From positions 6,948,187-7,012,186 of the forward strand of contig NW_025062475.1 in assembly GCF_000002995.4 (NCBI RefSeq): a DNA stretch of 64,000 bases, in the 5' to 3' direction. Shown here piece by piece: positions 13,301 through 25,100 of the stretch (positions are counted from its first letter, which is position 1; each line of letters starts with the position of its first letter). A program made the translations under genes and the position numbers. The notes under the pieces were generated by a model, which saw only the letters and a program-made list of their open reading frames with translations, ran no database searches and had not been told where the DNA came from. The stretch comes from Brugia malayi (taxonomy: Eukaryota > Nematoda > Chromadorea > Rhabditida > Onchocercidae).

Positions 13301-16300
13301 TTTAACTGCTTGTTACTGTCATCAAGCGATGAAGTGAATTAAATGAAACAAGGGATAGGAATGACATCCATATGAAACATAGCGACGGAAGGATGTAGAC
13401 AGGCAACTATTCACCAGCTGCAATTACACAAGCATACAATATAGACTACTCACCGTTGGATAGATACAGGAAGCAGGACAAGTAAATGGAAAAATTTTCA
13501 AATTTTTCTGCAAAATTTCCGTCTTATGCAGATGTTGTTATATTTCTCTTCCTAAAAATAACCACAGCGTTATCATAGCTGAAATATGTTATATGAAACG
13601 AAGATTAATATAAGTGACTCCTATAGGAATAAATGCAAGTGTACTGAAAAACAGAGCAAGTGATTCTATCATTGAAATTTGGATCCGATTCTTCAAAACT
13701 TCACAAATTCTGATTTTACACTTCTTCGCTATTTCTCATTAACGAGAAAGTAGTTGTGACCTAGACTACACATTTGTGTAGGTTTTGCAGTACGAAAAAA
13801 ATTTCAGATTTCCTGGCAAAGAATAAATTTGCATCAAAAAAAATCTCACAAGAAAAACTAAAAAACGAAACTGGTAGAATTCCCCATGAAAAAAGTGAGT
13901 TCTTTACGTATTATAAACTATTCCGTTAAGAACACTTAATAAAATAACTTGTAAGATGAAAAAAAAAAATCCTGATTACAAACATGTTTCGCAGGTAGTC
14001 GTATGGTTTTCAATCAGCAATACTTATGAGTATATTTATATTATTTAAAAAATAAATTATTTCTCTTTCCTCGACGAAACTAGGACAGAATTGAGAAAGC
14101 AAAAAAAAAAAAAAAAAAACGAATAAAAACGATTAATATTAACAACAGTAAGCAGTTTACAAAGGAAGAAAAAGCGTCTCACAACGACCTGTGCATATGA
14201 CTCTATGAAAATATAAAACATTTTTCAACTATGATCACCGATATGTAACAAATGATACAAAGAAGTAAGGGTAACCTGGAAACCTTTACAAGTACACTTG
14301 AAGAATGATTTTCTTTGCGTCCATCCATCCTTCCTTTTTCTTTATTATAATTTGAATCAGGGCTCATATGAATTACAAAGTCTTATCTTTGTTGGCAATC
14401 TGTTTGAAGCATGATCACTGTTGGCGAAAATAAATAAATATTAGTGTTCTTCAAGCTGTTACCTACGAATTTCCTGCAAAGATACATGGGGGAAACCATA
14501 AGGACAAACTTTATCCAACACATGAATTACTTTTAACGCATTTGAAAAACAGCTATGTATACTAAGAAACAAAAAAGCAATAGAGAAAAAGTTCACGTTG
14601 CGTCTCATAACGTTGAATGGTCAACAAATTTAGTAAATATAAAGGCAGGGACAAGTCATAGCAATTCTTTTTTTCCTAGATAATACGAATGAAAGAGTAC
14701 GGAAGCCAAAATAACTGGGTTAATCAAAAATACTATTACTTGTATTACAGATACTGGAAGTCACAATTTCCATTTTTCATCCATTTACTTAAATTAACCC
14801 GCTCAGATCGCTGAATCTTTGGCTACTGATATGTGATATTGTCTTATAATTGCTTAGGATGCATTATTTCCGCCGTTTGATATTGCTCAATTATCCCACT
14901 AATAAAACCGAAAGAAATAGTAAAGTTGGATTTTGATGGAAAAGAACGTGATCTTATCCAAAAACATGAATTCAAAAGAGTTTGCTCATATGAAACTCTG
15001 TGGAACTATACCAGAAAAACTTCTCAGCTAATTTGAAAGAAGCTTCTCCTTTAAATTAAAAGATCAAAAGAAAAAAGCTATAACATGATTTCCAGGTGTA
15101 CCAAATAAAAAACACTGATTACGCGAAAAAATCATTGAAAAAAATTAGTGAGTCAAGTACTCCAGAAAACAATGATTGTTTAAAGTGAAAGAATAGGAAG
15201 ACTGTAATTCTGCTTCTTAAAAAATTAACTAGAAGAATTCAAATACAACTAAGGAATAGATATTATCAGATCCAAATTTCAACGGATGACAAAAGTCCCA
15301 GCTCTAAAATTATAGATAGAACAGATATTCAAAATCTTGACATAATCAAAGCAGTGACATGAAAAAAGATATGCCGAGGTGCGCATGAAGTGGAAATTAA
15401 TTGGTAAAGGGAAAAGAGAACCTCATCGTCATCCATATTCTTTAAGGCAAAAAGCTGATGTGAGAAGCAAGAATTAAGTAATTCCGAATTTGTTACTTCA
15501 AAAAATTCTTTCATTTTAAAACTTTTCAAGAAGTAACAATGAATTTTTGACAAGAAATATCTCTGTGGCAGGAAAAGTTTTTCTTCTAATAAACTGAAAA
15601 TTTTTCGAGAAATAAAGAAATTTTTAATTAATAAAATTAGAGTTGAACTTCCGCTACAATTATAACTTAAATGGTCATACTGCTGCAATAATTATCACAG
15701 TATCGTGAACCCAAAACAAGCATAACAATTCTAAGCTTCAGTAATTCACGAATTCCACTAATTAAAAAAGTGAACCTCACTACTCGATGTGTTTAAAGGC
15801 CTGTATTCAACAATGTTCGGATCAGCATTTTGTCTGTCGGCTGCATTTCTCGTAATACAAATATTTCCTACTTTAGCTTTAGATTCCATCCAAATCGAGG
15901 AATATTCCACAGTTTCTTCTTCATTAGCCACCTAAAGTGGAGAATTTCTTAAAAAAGAAAACCAAAAATTTTGTAATTTCTAAATGCACTGAAAGCAAAA
16001 AGAATACTGCATTATGATGTGTCTAAATGCTGGTTTCTTATGAATTGAAACATTATCAACTTCAATGTTGGCACTTCATATTTTTATTCAACTGCACAAA
16101 TTCAGAAAATATAATAAAAAATTGAAAATTGTTCACAGCAAGTGAACAAATGTAGGATACTTCACAAGCAAGGACTGTTTATTGCTTAGTCTATTCCAAT
16201 TTACACTTGTATCCAGATGATTCTCTAAGAAATTTGGACCTGTTAGTAAGGAATACTAAGTAATAGTTTTTTTTTTTTTTTTCTTCAATGCAAAGGTTAG

Positions 16301-17625
16301 CAATCGAATAATACAATGCACTGGTATAGTTATTTATAATTAAGAGTATATTTTTCGTAAATGGTAAATCTGTTATGCGACATTACACAACACTTAATTT
16401 CATTTGGCAAGCCAATCATGCTCAATGTGACCTAACTACAAAAATAGCCATTAAAGTAAAAAATATTTTTTACAATGAAAGGTATGTGAAAAAAAGAATT
16501 GTGATGTTTGATATACCAACTAATTTTCGCAAAATACATGACGTCAAAAATGACTGATGAGAACTAATAAAAAGTTCCCAGATATAATATAATCGTAATT
16601 CGAAGTTTTTTCCCCTTTAGTGAGAGTTCTTATAGCGATAACCAAAATGCTTGTCTTTTCCATTCCAAAATGAATGCTGTTATATATTAATTATATACCA
16701 TCTACAGGAAAGAAATCCGTATTTATGATAAAACAGATGAGTATTTATGATATTAACGATTTTATCCATGACTCATCAACGGTTCGGACAGTGCTACTGG
16801 GGGGATATGCAGAAAAACAAAGCTATGCAGAACTGTTTTACGTAGTTAGGCTCAATAATATAAACATTAATTCTTTCCAAGATTAGTAAAAAAGCAATTT
16901 GTTTTAAATGAATAAAGTCGAAACTTACCAAAACCTTATTTGCACAAGGTAAGCTATCAACTGGAGTTTTCTCTGATTCTGATAAACTATTAGTTGAGAC
17001 TTCTAAAACAGGAATATCATTTGCATGTATCACATCATTATCCAACTCGGCAATTAACAGGTCATCATTGAGCTGCCTTTCAAACTGGTTATCATCCATC
17101 CCAGCATCTCCAGCGTTATCGCCCGACATCACATCGTCATTCAACTTCACTACTAACGCTACATTTTTCTTTGAACTTGATTTGCTCTCTTTCAGATCGT
17201 CAAAATTCTTCTGACTGCATGACTTTGCACTCACTTTTCTATTTATGTTTTCACTAAAATAAGAAAAGTTTAGAAGTAAGAAAAGCTATAATTACAAAGT
17301 CACAATTCTTTCCCTTTTTTTTGAGAAGTATGGAATTTTGACAAGCTAAATTTATCGCATCTGAATCAATGCTTCCTTATAAAGCGAGCTATACACAAGA
17401 AATATAACGAAGAAAATTTGCAGGATTTGCAGCTTATTTTATGCTTTAATTTTTAACTAGACAGAAGCGCCCAATACATATTAGCTAGGTAAATGATAAC
17501 CTTACAGACCATTTCAACCTTCGTTGTCGTCTTATGTACCAATACATAACAATGAATGCCAAACTGCCCGTAACAATAGATATCGAACGCCGTGTTAGAA
17601 AGCGCTCCATCGGCCTGCTTGGCAT
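7361..17625 (-). CDS. akap-1: A-kinase anchor protein 1 orthologue (mitochondrial anchor, KH and Tudor domains)
   Basis: Thirteen exons, 5' to 3': 17625-17501, 17253-16929, 15931-15776, 13507-13454, 12408-11947, 11263-11099, 10713-10654, 10213-10037, 8866-8686, 8567-8420, 8023-7956, 7742-7600, 7513-7361, giving 738 residues in continuous frame. The start MPSRPMERFLTRRS is followed by a hydrophobic segment (ISIVTGSLAFIVMYWY) and IRRQRR, a mitochondrial outer-membrane signal anchor as in vertebrate AKAP1. A Ser-rich linker leads to a KH domain (about 408-480, GxxG loop LIIGIKGKTIKEL) and a Tudor domain (about 510-630, GHFFLQQPQHPTF, DGWYRA, VRYVDYGGYGRI, LRQIRTDFMTLPFQ). The family tethers PKA and RNA to mitochondria. 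TTTTCAG sits one base before the ATG, a likely spliced-leader site. The exon 5 donor (GTCGGT at 11946) is weak, so a missed mini-exon there is possible. Confidence 0.93.
12600..13340. other. GC-richer block inside AKAP1 intron 4
   Basis: This stretch within the intron between AKAP1 exons 4 and 5 is clearly richer in G+C than its surroundings. It carries a short (TG)n run at about 12836-12850, CA-rich pieces and a TGGCACAGTGCCA palindrome near 13098. Overlapping open frames occur on both strands (for example 12957-13337 plus) but none shows domain-like sequence. It may be an internal promoter or enhancer; I cannot show that. Confidence 0.4.
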
Positions 17626-19283
17626 TCTGAAAATGCACATTACATCAATTTGAATCAATTTAAATATTTCTCCCAATTTATTTCAGTGTGGAAATCTTTC
17701 ACTGCACCCACAGTGCTTCAAGAAAGCATTCCTACATGAAATTTTCAAACATTTGAATGTTTAATTTCACTAAGTAATATTAGAATTCATGATTTATGGA
17801 AAGTTTACAACATCAGTTGTAACTTGATGAAAGGTAACATAATTTGAGCTACTTTTCATTTTATATTTTAGTATGTCTTGAAAGCGTCAAAAATATTAGT
17901 GAATAAATAAAAAGAATATAACACAATAAATAAATGACTTTTTTACTCACCGATTATACCAGTACGCCTTCTCAAAGCAACAGATTGTTTCACGAATTCT
18001 TTATTGTTAGAAATCCCTGCGTCCTACAGTCTGACGAATGCGAAGTGCTAAACAAGCATTCTAGTAAAAATACCGTATGATAACTTGAATAACCATCCAT
18101 TATCACCTTATCAATGGATGCTTCTGTACTACACATTATCATAGCATAGTCAAATCACATAAACCGCTGCAATATCTGACAGCTTAGAAATTACAAAAAT
18201 TACTGTAAAGAATGAAAGAGAATGTCAGTCTTGGTTTAGCTCACACTGACTTACACTGAACATTTCATTTGGAAATTTTCATCAATAAAAATTCGATGTT
18301 TTTGTATCTCCAAGATGAAATTTCATTTAGGAAAATAGCCATCGCTGTTTCTATTTCTATATAATTTTAATAGTAACTTTTTACTTGAACGATACTTCCT
18401 ACAGATTACAAAAAATTACTATTTCAACACAACTATTCTTATTACTAAAAGAGCTAAAATTGATGGAAGAGTTATAAAAAATGTGCAATTACAGATGGAG
18501 TGAATAACACAATTCTTCCCAACTGAAAAATATAAAAATAAAGTACATAGTTTGTGAATAAAACCTTTTGCTTCCAAAAATATTAAGATTAGCCTATTCG
18601 TTTAAAGATAAAAACTACTAAACAAAGATAAAGGAGGTTAATACCTCATTTTCAGAAAGTTCACAACTGCACAAAATGGCAGTCTTAGTTTGGCTTACCA
18701 TTATTCTATTTCAACCATTTAAATTTTAACTTGTATTTCTTCATTAACGGCTGGAAGCTTTCAACAAATTTTAAGAAGTCCTGATGTTAACCAAATACAA
18801 TTCGAAAAGAGGAAAACTTCATTAAATTTCAATCCGGAAATTGAGTAAATGTCATACTATCAAACGTTCTAAATTTCTCTTTTCTGAATCCATTATTTTG
18901 TTAAAGATTCCTTAAGTATATGAATAAATATTTAATACACGGAATACTGAAATACTTTGCAAAATTGATTTTATTGTGTAAATTTATGCCATTATAAGAG
19001 ACCTTTAATCTCGTAGTAATAACTCAAAACTGTTACGAACAAAACGAACGAAAGCAAGTAGAAATCCAACTTAACATCTTCATGTGATACATTTGATCAA
19101 CGGAAATAGAAATAGTCCTTAACCCTAAAGACTTGATTTAAGTGATGTTAATATAGATTCAAAGTAGGAATGGAAATACGAGGCAACAAAAGGAATACAC
19201 GAAAGGGAAGACTATATCGTATTATAGATGTCATCTAAAAGCAGTCAAAAAGTTATGCTATATAAAAATTTCACTCAGGTTCG
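17626..19283. other. Intergenic region upstream of AKAP1
   Basis: AT-rich DNA between the AKAP1 start and the inverted-repeat element. No coding exon, tRNA or structural RNA could be recognised. The AKAP1 promoter presumably lies here, but no specific site is evident. Confidence 0.5.
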
Positions 19284-20720
19284 CTTAATCTTCTCGAGGT
19301 TTTTCGGGAACCTTTCAGAGAAACTGCTTTATCTAAACCGAACTCATACTAAGCCTAGGCCTTTCATTCGACTTTGTTGTAATCACGTTCCTATCTGTTT
19401 GTTTCGACTGGTATATATATCAAAATATCAAATAACAAAGCACTGTGCGTGAGAGCATACAAAACAACATAACGTCTGGGAAGTTTGCAAAACCAAATGA
19501 AATGTTTTTGTTTTCAAGAAAGAAAGGGGAGAGAAAAATGCAACAAACGTGGAAAAAGTACCAAAATAAAAAGATTAACATGTGTTGTAACGGAAATTGA
19601 ATGAGATAAGAGGGAACAGAAGACAATTTGAGAGCAGAGGGCACGAGGCTAGCTAGTACTTAGATATCACCTGTGACACCAGTACAGTCGATTGCCGGTA
19701 GCCATCCCGAGATCGATTTTTCCTGATGCAGCGCCCCCTTATTAGACGACTTCACTTATAGTACGGGAGTTCTTGTTAACCACACTTGTTATTAACCTCT
19801 TATTTTAAGCTTAATGATGATGAGAGCTTCTCTTAGGACTAGTTTATCTCAGGGTCTGGAGTAACCATATGACAGTTAGCCGTCTAGGAAAGGAAGCTTG
19901 AATATTTTTTTCTCGAGAGGTGAAATATATGCTTAAAAATATTAGAAACTACCGAATATGTCGCATGTTGCGATGGATATCATTACCTTCTTTGCTTACT
20001 ATGTGAATGTTTTGAATGCTGATTACAGCTCGATTTGAAATCATTTCAACGATCATGTAAAGCAATGTGAACTAGATCTTCGGGACACTTAAGTGTAGAC
20101 ATATATAGAAAAGAGTAGCGCAACAGCGATAACCGATAAGTTGCACGATGAATTTTTTCTTTGACAAGAATCAATATCACTATTTTAAGAGAGTAATTTT
20201 AATAGAAGCTCTCATCATCATGAAATTGAAAATAAGAGGTTAATAACGAGTGAGAAAGTTAACAAGAACTTCCTTACTACAAGTGAAGTCGTCTAATAAG
20301 GGGGCGCTGCATCAGGAAAAATCGATCTCGGGATGGCTACCGGCAATCGACTGTACTGGTGTCACAGGTGATATCTAAGTACTAGCTAGCCTCGTGCCCT
20401 CTGCTCTCAAATTGTCTTCTGTTCCCTCTTATCTCATTCAATTTCCGTTACAACACATGTTAATCTTTTTATTTTGGTACTTTTTCCACGTTTGTTGCAT
20501 TTTTCTCTCCCCTTTCTTTCTTGAAAACAAAAACATTTCATTTGGTTTTGCAAACTTCCCAGACGTTATGTTGTTTTGTATGCTCTCACGCACAGTGCTT
20601 TGTTATTTGACGTGATATTTTGATATATATGCCAATCGAAACAAACAGATATAGGATGAGTTCGGCTTAGATAAGGTGGTCCCCTGAAAAGTTCCTGAAA
20701 AACGTTACCTCGAGATTAAA
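19284..20720. mobile_element. Inverted-repeat (foldback/MITE-like) element
   Basis: Two long arms face each other: left about 19284-19832, right about 20202-20720, with a loop of about 370 bases. The core of the arms (about 19420-19750 against 20280-20615) is nearly identical, so much so that the same open frame translates on opposite strands. The outer 140 bases diverge: the left arm has an extra block near 19350-19385, and the right has small indels. The inner arm ends share GATGATGAGAGCTTCT and TTATTAACCTCTTATTTT. No transposase or other protein is encoded in the loop. This fits a non-autonomous foldback DNA element, or a palindrome kept alike by gene conversion. Target-site duplications were not identified, so the outer limits are approximate. 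Confidence 0.75.
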
Positions 20721-22129
20721 CTGATTTTAGTCTACTGTCCTTGTGATTTGAATCGCTATGTGGCGAGCTGACGAGTACTGAGTCGTATATTATTCATAAT
20801 ATGGAAAACTTATTTTCAAAAAATAACTATACTATCAGAAAGCAAACTAATTAACCCAGAATTATTTGTATTCAGTCGGCTTTAATAAATAATCGACACA
20901 TCTAAAAGGAAGTAATTGTTTTCTTTGAAGCGGTAGTGACATAAATTTTTAGAAGTACACATCAAATAAAAGAGATCAAGGTAATACGCAGCAATTAATT
21001 ACGCAGAGTAGATATGCGGCATGTCTGTTAGGAATAATCCTTATCAATTGAAAATGGAAGTTAAAACAAAAAAAATTTCCTAGAGTCACAGTGTCGAACA
21101 CAAAATAATTTCCCATTTCGATGGAATTATGACAGGACGCCTTTCATTTAACCACAGGTTTTAAAATAAAAATTCTAACTTCGTCAAGAAGCAATACACG
21201 ATCTTTGATAGGAGCACTGTACTAAAAGTTCGAACAGTTTTGACAGCAACTAAAAATGATTGCAAATTTATCGTGAATTTAAAAGCATTATACTGAAAAT
21301 CAAATACTGCCAGACAGAAAAGGCCTATAAGCAAGTAATAATGCTACTTCGGAAATAAAATTCTACAATGGTCTTTTTCCTTTCCTTTGGAAGCAAAATC
21401 GAGATCAGAGATTTCCTTGATTACACTGCAAATGCTAACAAAACAACTGGAGAAAGTTAAAAAAAAACTATAGCGTACGGAGCTGAAATTAAACATATCT
21501 GAGAAATAACATTCATTCAGTTGTAAAGGTCATTCTTTTACTACGTTGCTAAGGAAATTATACATTGAAAAACCTGACTGTAGCTTACCCAGTCAGTTAA
21601 TTATTTAAAACAGTGTAGCAAGAATTAAAAGCTCGAATCTACAAAAAAAAAAATTAACTACTTCTTGACAATTTGCAAAAGTACTATATTCTGTATTCGC
21701 AAACTGTTCCTCATTTTTCTTTTCTTGAAAATTTAAATCCTAGCAAACAACCAGGAGAACTCCTGTTATGTGAAAGATTATAGCTTCTACAAAATGACAA
21801 TCACACCCATAAAAAAAACAAACCACAAAAACTGAAATATACAACAAAGGTTTCACATTACTGGAATGAGCAGTAACATTGGCAGTTCCCTACAATATCA
21901 ATACGAAAACGAAAACATATGTTTTTGAAACAAGCATTAAAACTGAAAAATATGAAATTGAGAAATCCTTGACGAAAGCACTTCTGCATAAAACCTATTT
22001 ATGCATAACTTTTATTTCCTAAGTTATCGTGAAAGATAAATCAAACAATGGTGATATTAAGATCAAAAACATAAAGTAAATTAATGAATCAGCGACTCAA
22101 AATTTAGAAGATGGAATTATTTCCAAATA
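20721..22129. other. Intergenic region downstream of PPM1D
   Basis: AT-rich sequence between the element and the PPM1D stop codon, including the presumed PPM1D 3' UTR. No exon-like segment or RNA gene is seen. Confidence 0.5.
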
Positions 22130-25100
22130 TCATTTTTTGTTTGCACGAGTTCCCAACAAACTAGAAAAGAAGTCCCACATGCGAAATTTACTAGTGGTTG
22201 GTGCTGTGCATTCTTCAACTTTATTAGCGTTGGCAACATTTTGTTCCAAGTTTCCAACATTTCTTATGGAAGAGTCATAAACAGGATCTGAAAAAGTTTT
22301 CATGTTCAATAAAGATGTTTTTTATAAAGGACATTCACAAAGAATCTCATCTACAGAAAAATAGCGGTGAATAATTCGAACTTTTTCGAATTATTCGCCG
22401 CTATTCTCGATGAAATTATTCGCCGCTATTCTCGATGGTAAAGTCCTTAATCTTTGCACAAAAAACATAACAACTGACAAATAAATTTGTGTTTACAAAC
22501 CTGTACGGCTTTCCATAGAAACTTTAAGTTTTTTTTTAAATGGTTCCAGAGATGACGAGGATAGACGACGACGAGCAAACGGCCGCCGTCTAGAAAGAAT
22601 GAGATCACGTGCAAAAGGATCATGCTCGAATAACTGATTCGTGATTCGCAAAGCCTCTAACATCAAGGAAGGTGACAAGGCCGAAGCGCTACCTTCAACA
22701 ATCAATTTGCATTTACAAAAATTCGAATTCAACAAGAAATTTTTGCAAACTGTTTGCGAAACAGAAAAAATGTTTCATTACCAAGACCGAAGATTCTCGA
22801 CCAAAGTAAAAATCTATAAATTTTGTAAGTGATTATGGTGAGATATTACCAACATCGCATATGAAGAAATGAAAAGTATTCTAATTTACAAAATTTCAAA
22901 ATAATCTACCATGTTTCTTATATCATTCATTTTAAATAAATGTTTTGATGCCTTATTAGCGAACTAAACTGTTATAAGAAATCCAAATATATTAATAACT
23001 CCGAAGAATTCACCACTGGGACGCTGCGAAACTGCAAGACCTTCAAAATCATGGCAACGGTTGGTCGATGAAAACTGACTATTATCGAAACAGTCCTCAC
23101 TAACATTATTATCACTACCAACACTTGACATGGTATCTTCTTTCACAGATTTTGAATAGACTGCTTGTTTCCTTCGGCTTGCCTTAAGTACCGTCCTTGG
23201 TTCTGAAACTTTCTCATACAGACAGACAAATAACTGACACTTCTTGAACTTACTGTATACTACTAAATGAATTCAAAAACAATCTAAAATACTAGCATCT
23301 TGATTCATATGACTCCACGAATGAAGAAATTATTGAATCCAATTTGCAATGAATTTTTTGTTGTTCTTTGTAATTTTAAATTTCAAGAAGTCCATTTAAA
23401 AGATTACTTATTGTTTTTGAATAAGAACTTGATGCGAGAGAAGAAAACAGAGATTTCGTGCTTGAGAACGATGAAGATATATTGTAATGTTCCTGAAACA
23501 ATCAATTCCTTTTATCAAGAGCACATAAAACATTCATTAGATTTATGAAAAATGAGATAAAAAATTTGTTCAGAAATAAAAGAAGCAAATCCGCAAAACA
23601 ATACTACGAAGTGACTTACAACGTTGTTCATGCTTGAACTAGTAGAAGGATATTTTGCACTTGACGTACTCAAAGAAGTCTTAACATCATACTGAAAATA
23701 TTTCGTAAACTAAAATGAAATAAGAACTTGCTATCCTCTTCTCACTTTTTACTTTGCGGTTTGGGATTGCAGGTAAATACATGTATTAAGCTGAAAAAAA
23801 AAAGTTAGGAGCTAATCTACATCACTTCTTCTACTCTTTTCCTCAACTCTTCCTATCAGGCATTACACAAAAGTACAATTCATTAACTGAAGCAGAAAAA
23901 AGTCTTTATATAAGTCACTCTTTTCGATAGTGGGCTTAAATCTGTTGTTTTATCTTATCCTCATTTAAAATATTTTAAGAAATCACCACGTTAGTGTTTG
24001 CTTTCGAATTCTCTCCACACATTTTTTCTGCTTCTATATTATCGTCTCCATTACTATGAACACTCTCGATTGTCTCTTCCCGTGCTACTCCATCACAAGG
24101 ATATAGAATACCTTCACTGCAAATGATAAGATGGCACCAGTTAAATACGATAATAAAATGTACTTGAGAATTTACATCTTACACATCAATTCCGTGCATG
24201 TATGTTCGAGCTATGATTATTTTACTCTATGTAAATGATCTCTCGAAAAAATAATGTCTTTCTTGGATGTTCTGACAAAGCTGTTGATGCATATATATAG
24301 TACTCCTCCCCACCGTCTTATTGTTATCATCGTTCTTATTTACAAATATGAATTCGTTTCTGTTACTTGCATCCTACTAACAGTCTACTAATCATTTAAG
24401 ATCATAACATTCTACTAATCATTAGTACTATTTAAGTTCAGCATTCTGCCTATAAAGCAATAAAAAAGCTCACTGCATCACGAACTTATCTCACTTACTC
24501 TATAAAGCTCTCGTATAATTCATCCATTCCATCCAACAATACTCCAGCAACACATCCAGCTGGCAATACTTTAACTTTATTATTCGTGGCAAATAATTCA
24601 TTTAAATGATGTATGGATGAGACACGATCTAAGGAATGCAACGGCATTACTGGCATATCTGAGAATTGTACGAGGGTAAGCGGACGTCTAATATCACGAG
24701 CATAACCAGGTCCATTGTAGGCGATTTCTAAAATAATTTCAATCAGTCTTATACTTATTTACCCCTTCCTTAAAAGTAATAAAATAAAATTTATGCAGTG
24801 ATGATTGACAAACTTTTCAATCATCACTGCGTAGTCGTTAGAAAAAACATCAGGAAAATAACTTCGAAATTCAATTTGGCAAATTTGCTGTATTTTTATC
24901 CCTATTACAATCTGTTCTAGCACCTCATGAGAAAAGTAATGAATTCGATATGAATAATACATAATACGTAACGATTTTGGAAGGAACTGTAGGAATATTT
25001 TTATGGAAATGATAGAAGCTGTTGCTAACCTGTAGTAAAATTGGGATCCACGATGCCCGAATAATATAAATCGACGTCCAATGTTTTCAGCTGTTTACAA

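Noticed and set aside
12957..13337. 126-codon plus-strand open frame in the AKAP1 intron.
   Set aside because: Cys/His/Phe-rich with no domain; similar open frames occur on the other strand because the block is GC-richer.
19420..20615. Identical 73-codon hydrophobic open frames on both strands.
   Set aside because: They are the two arms of the inverted repeat read in opposite directions, not a protein gene.
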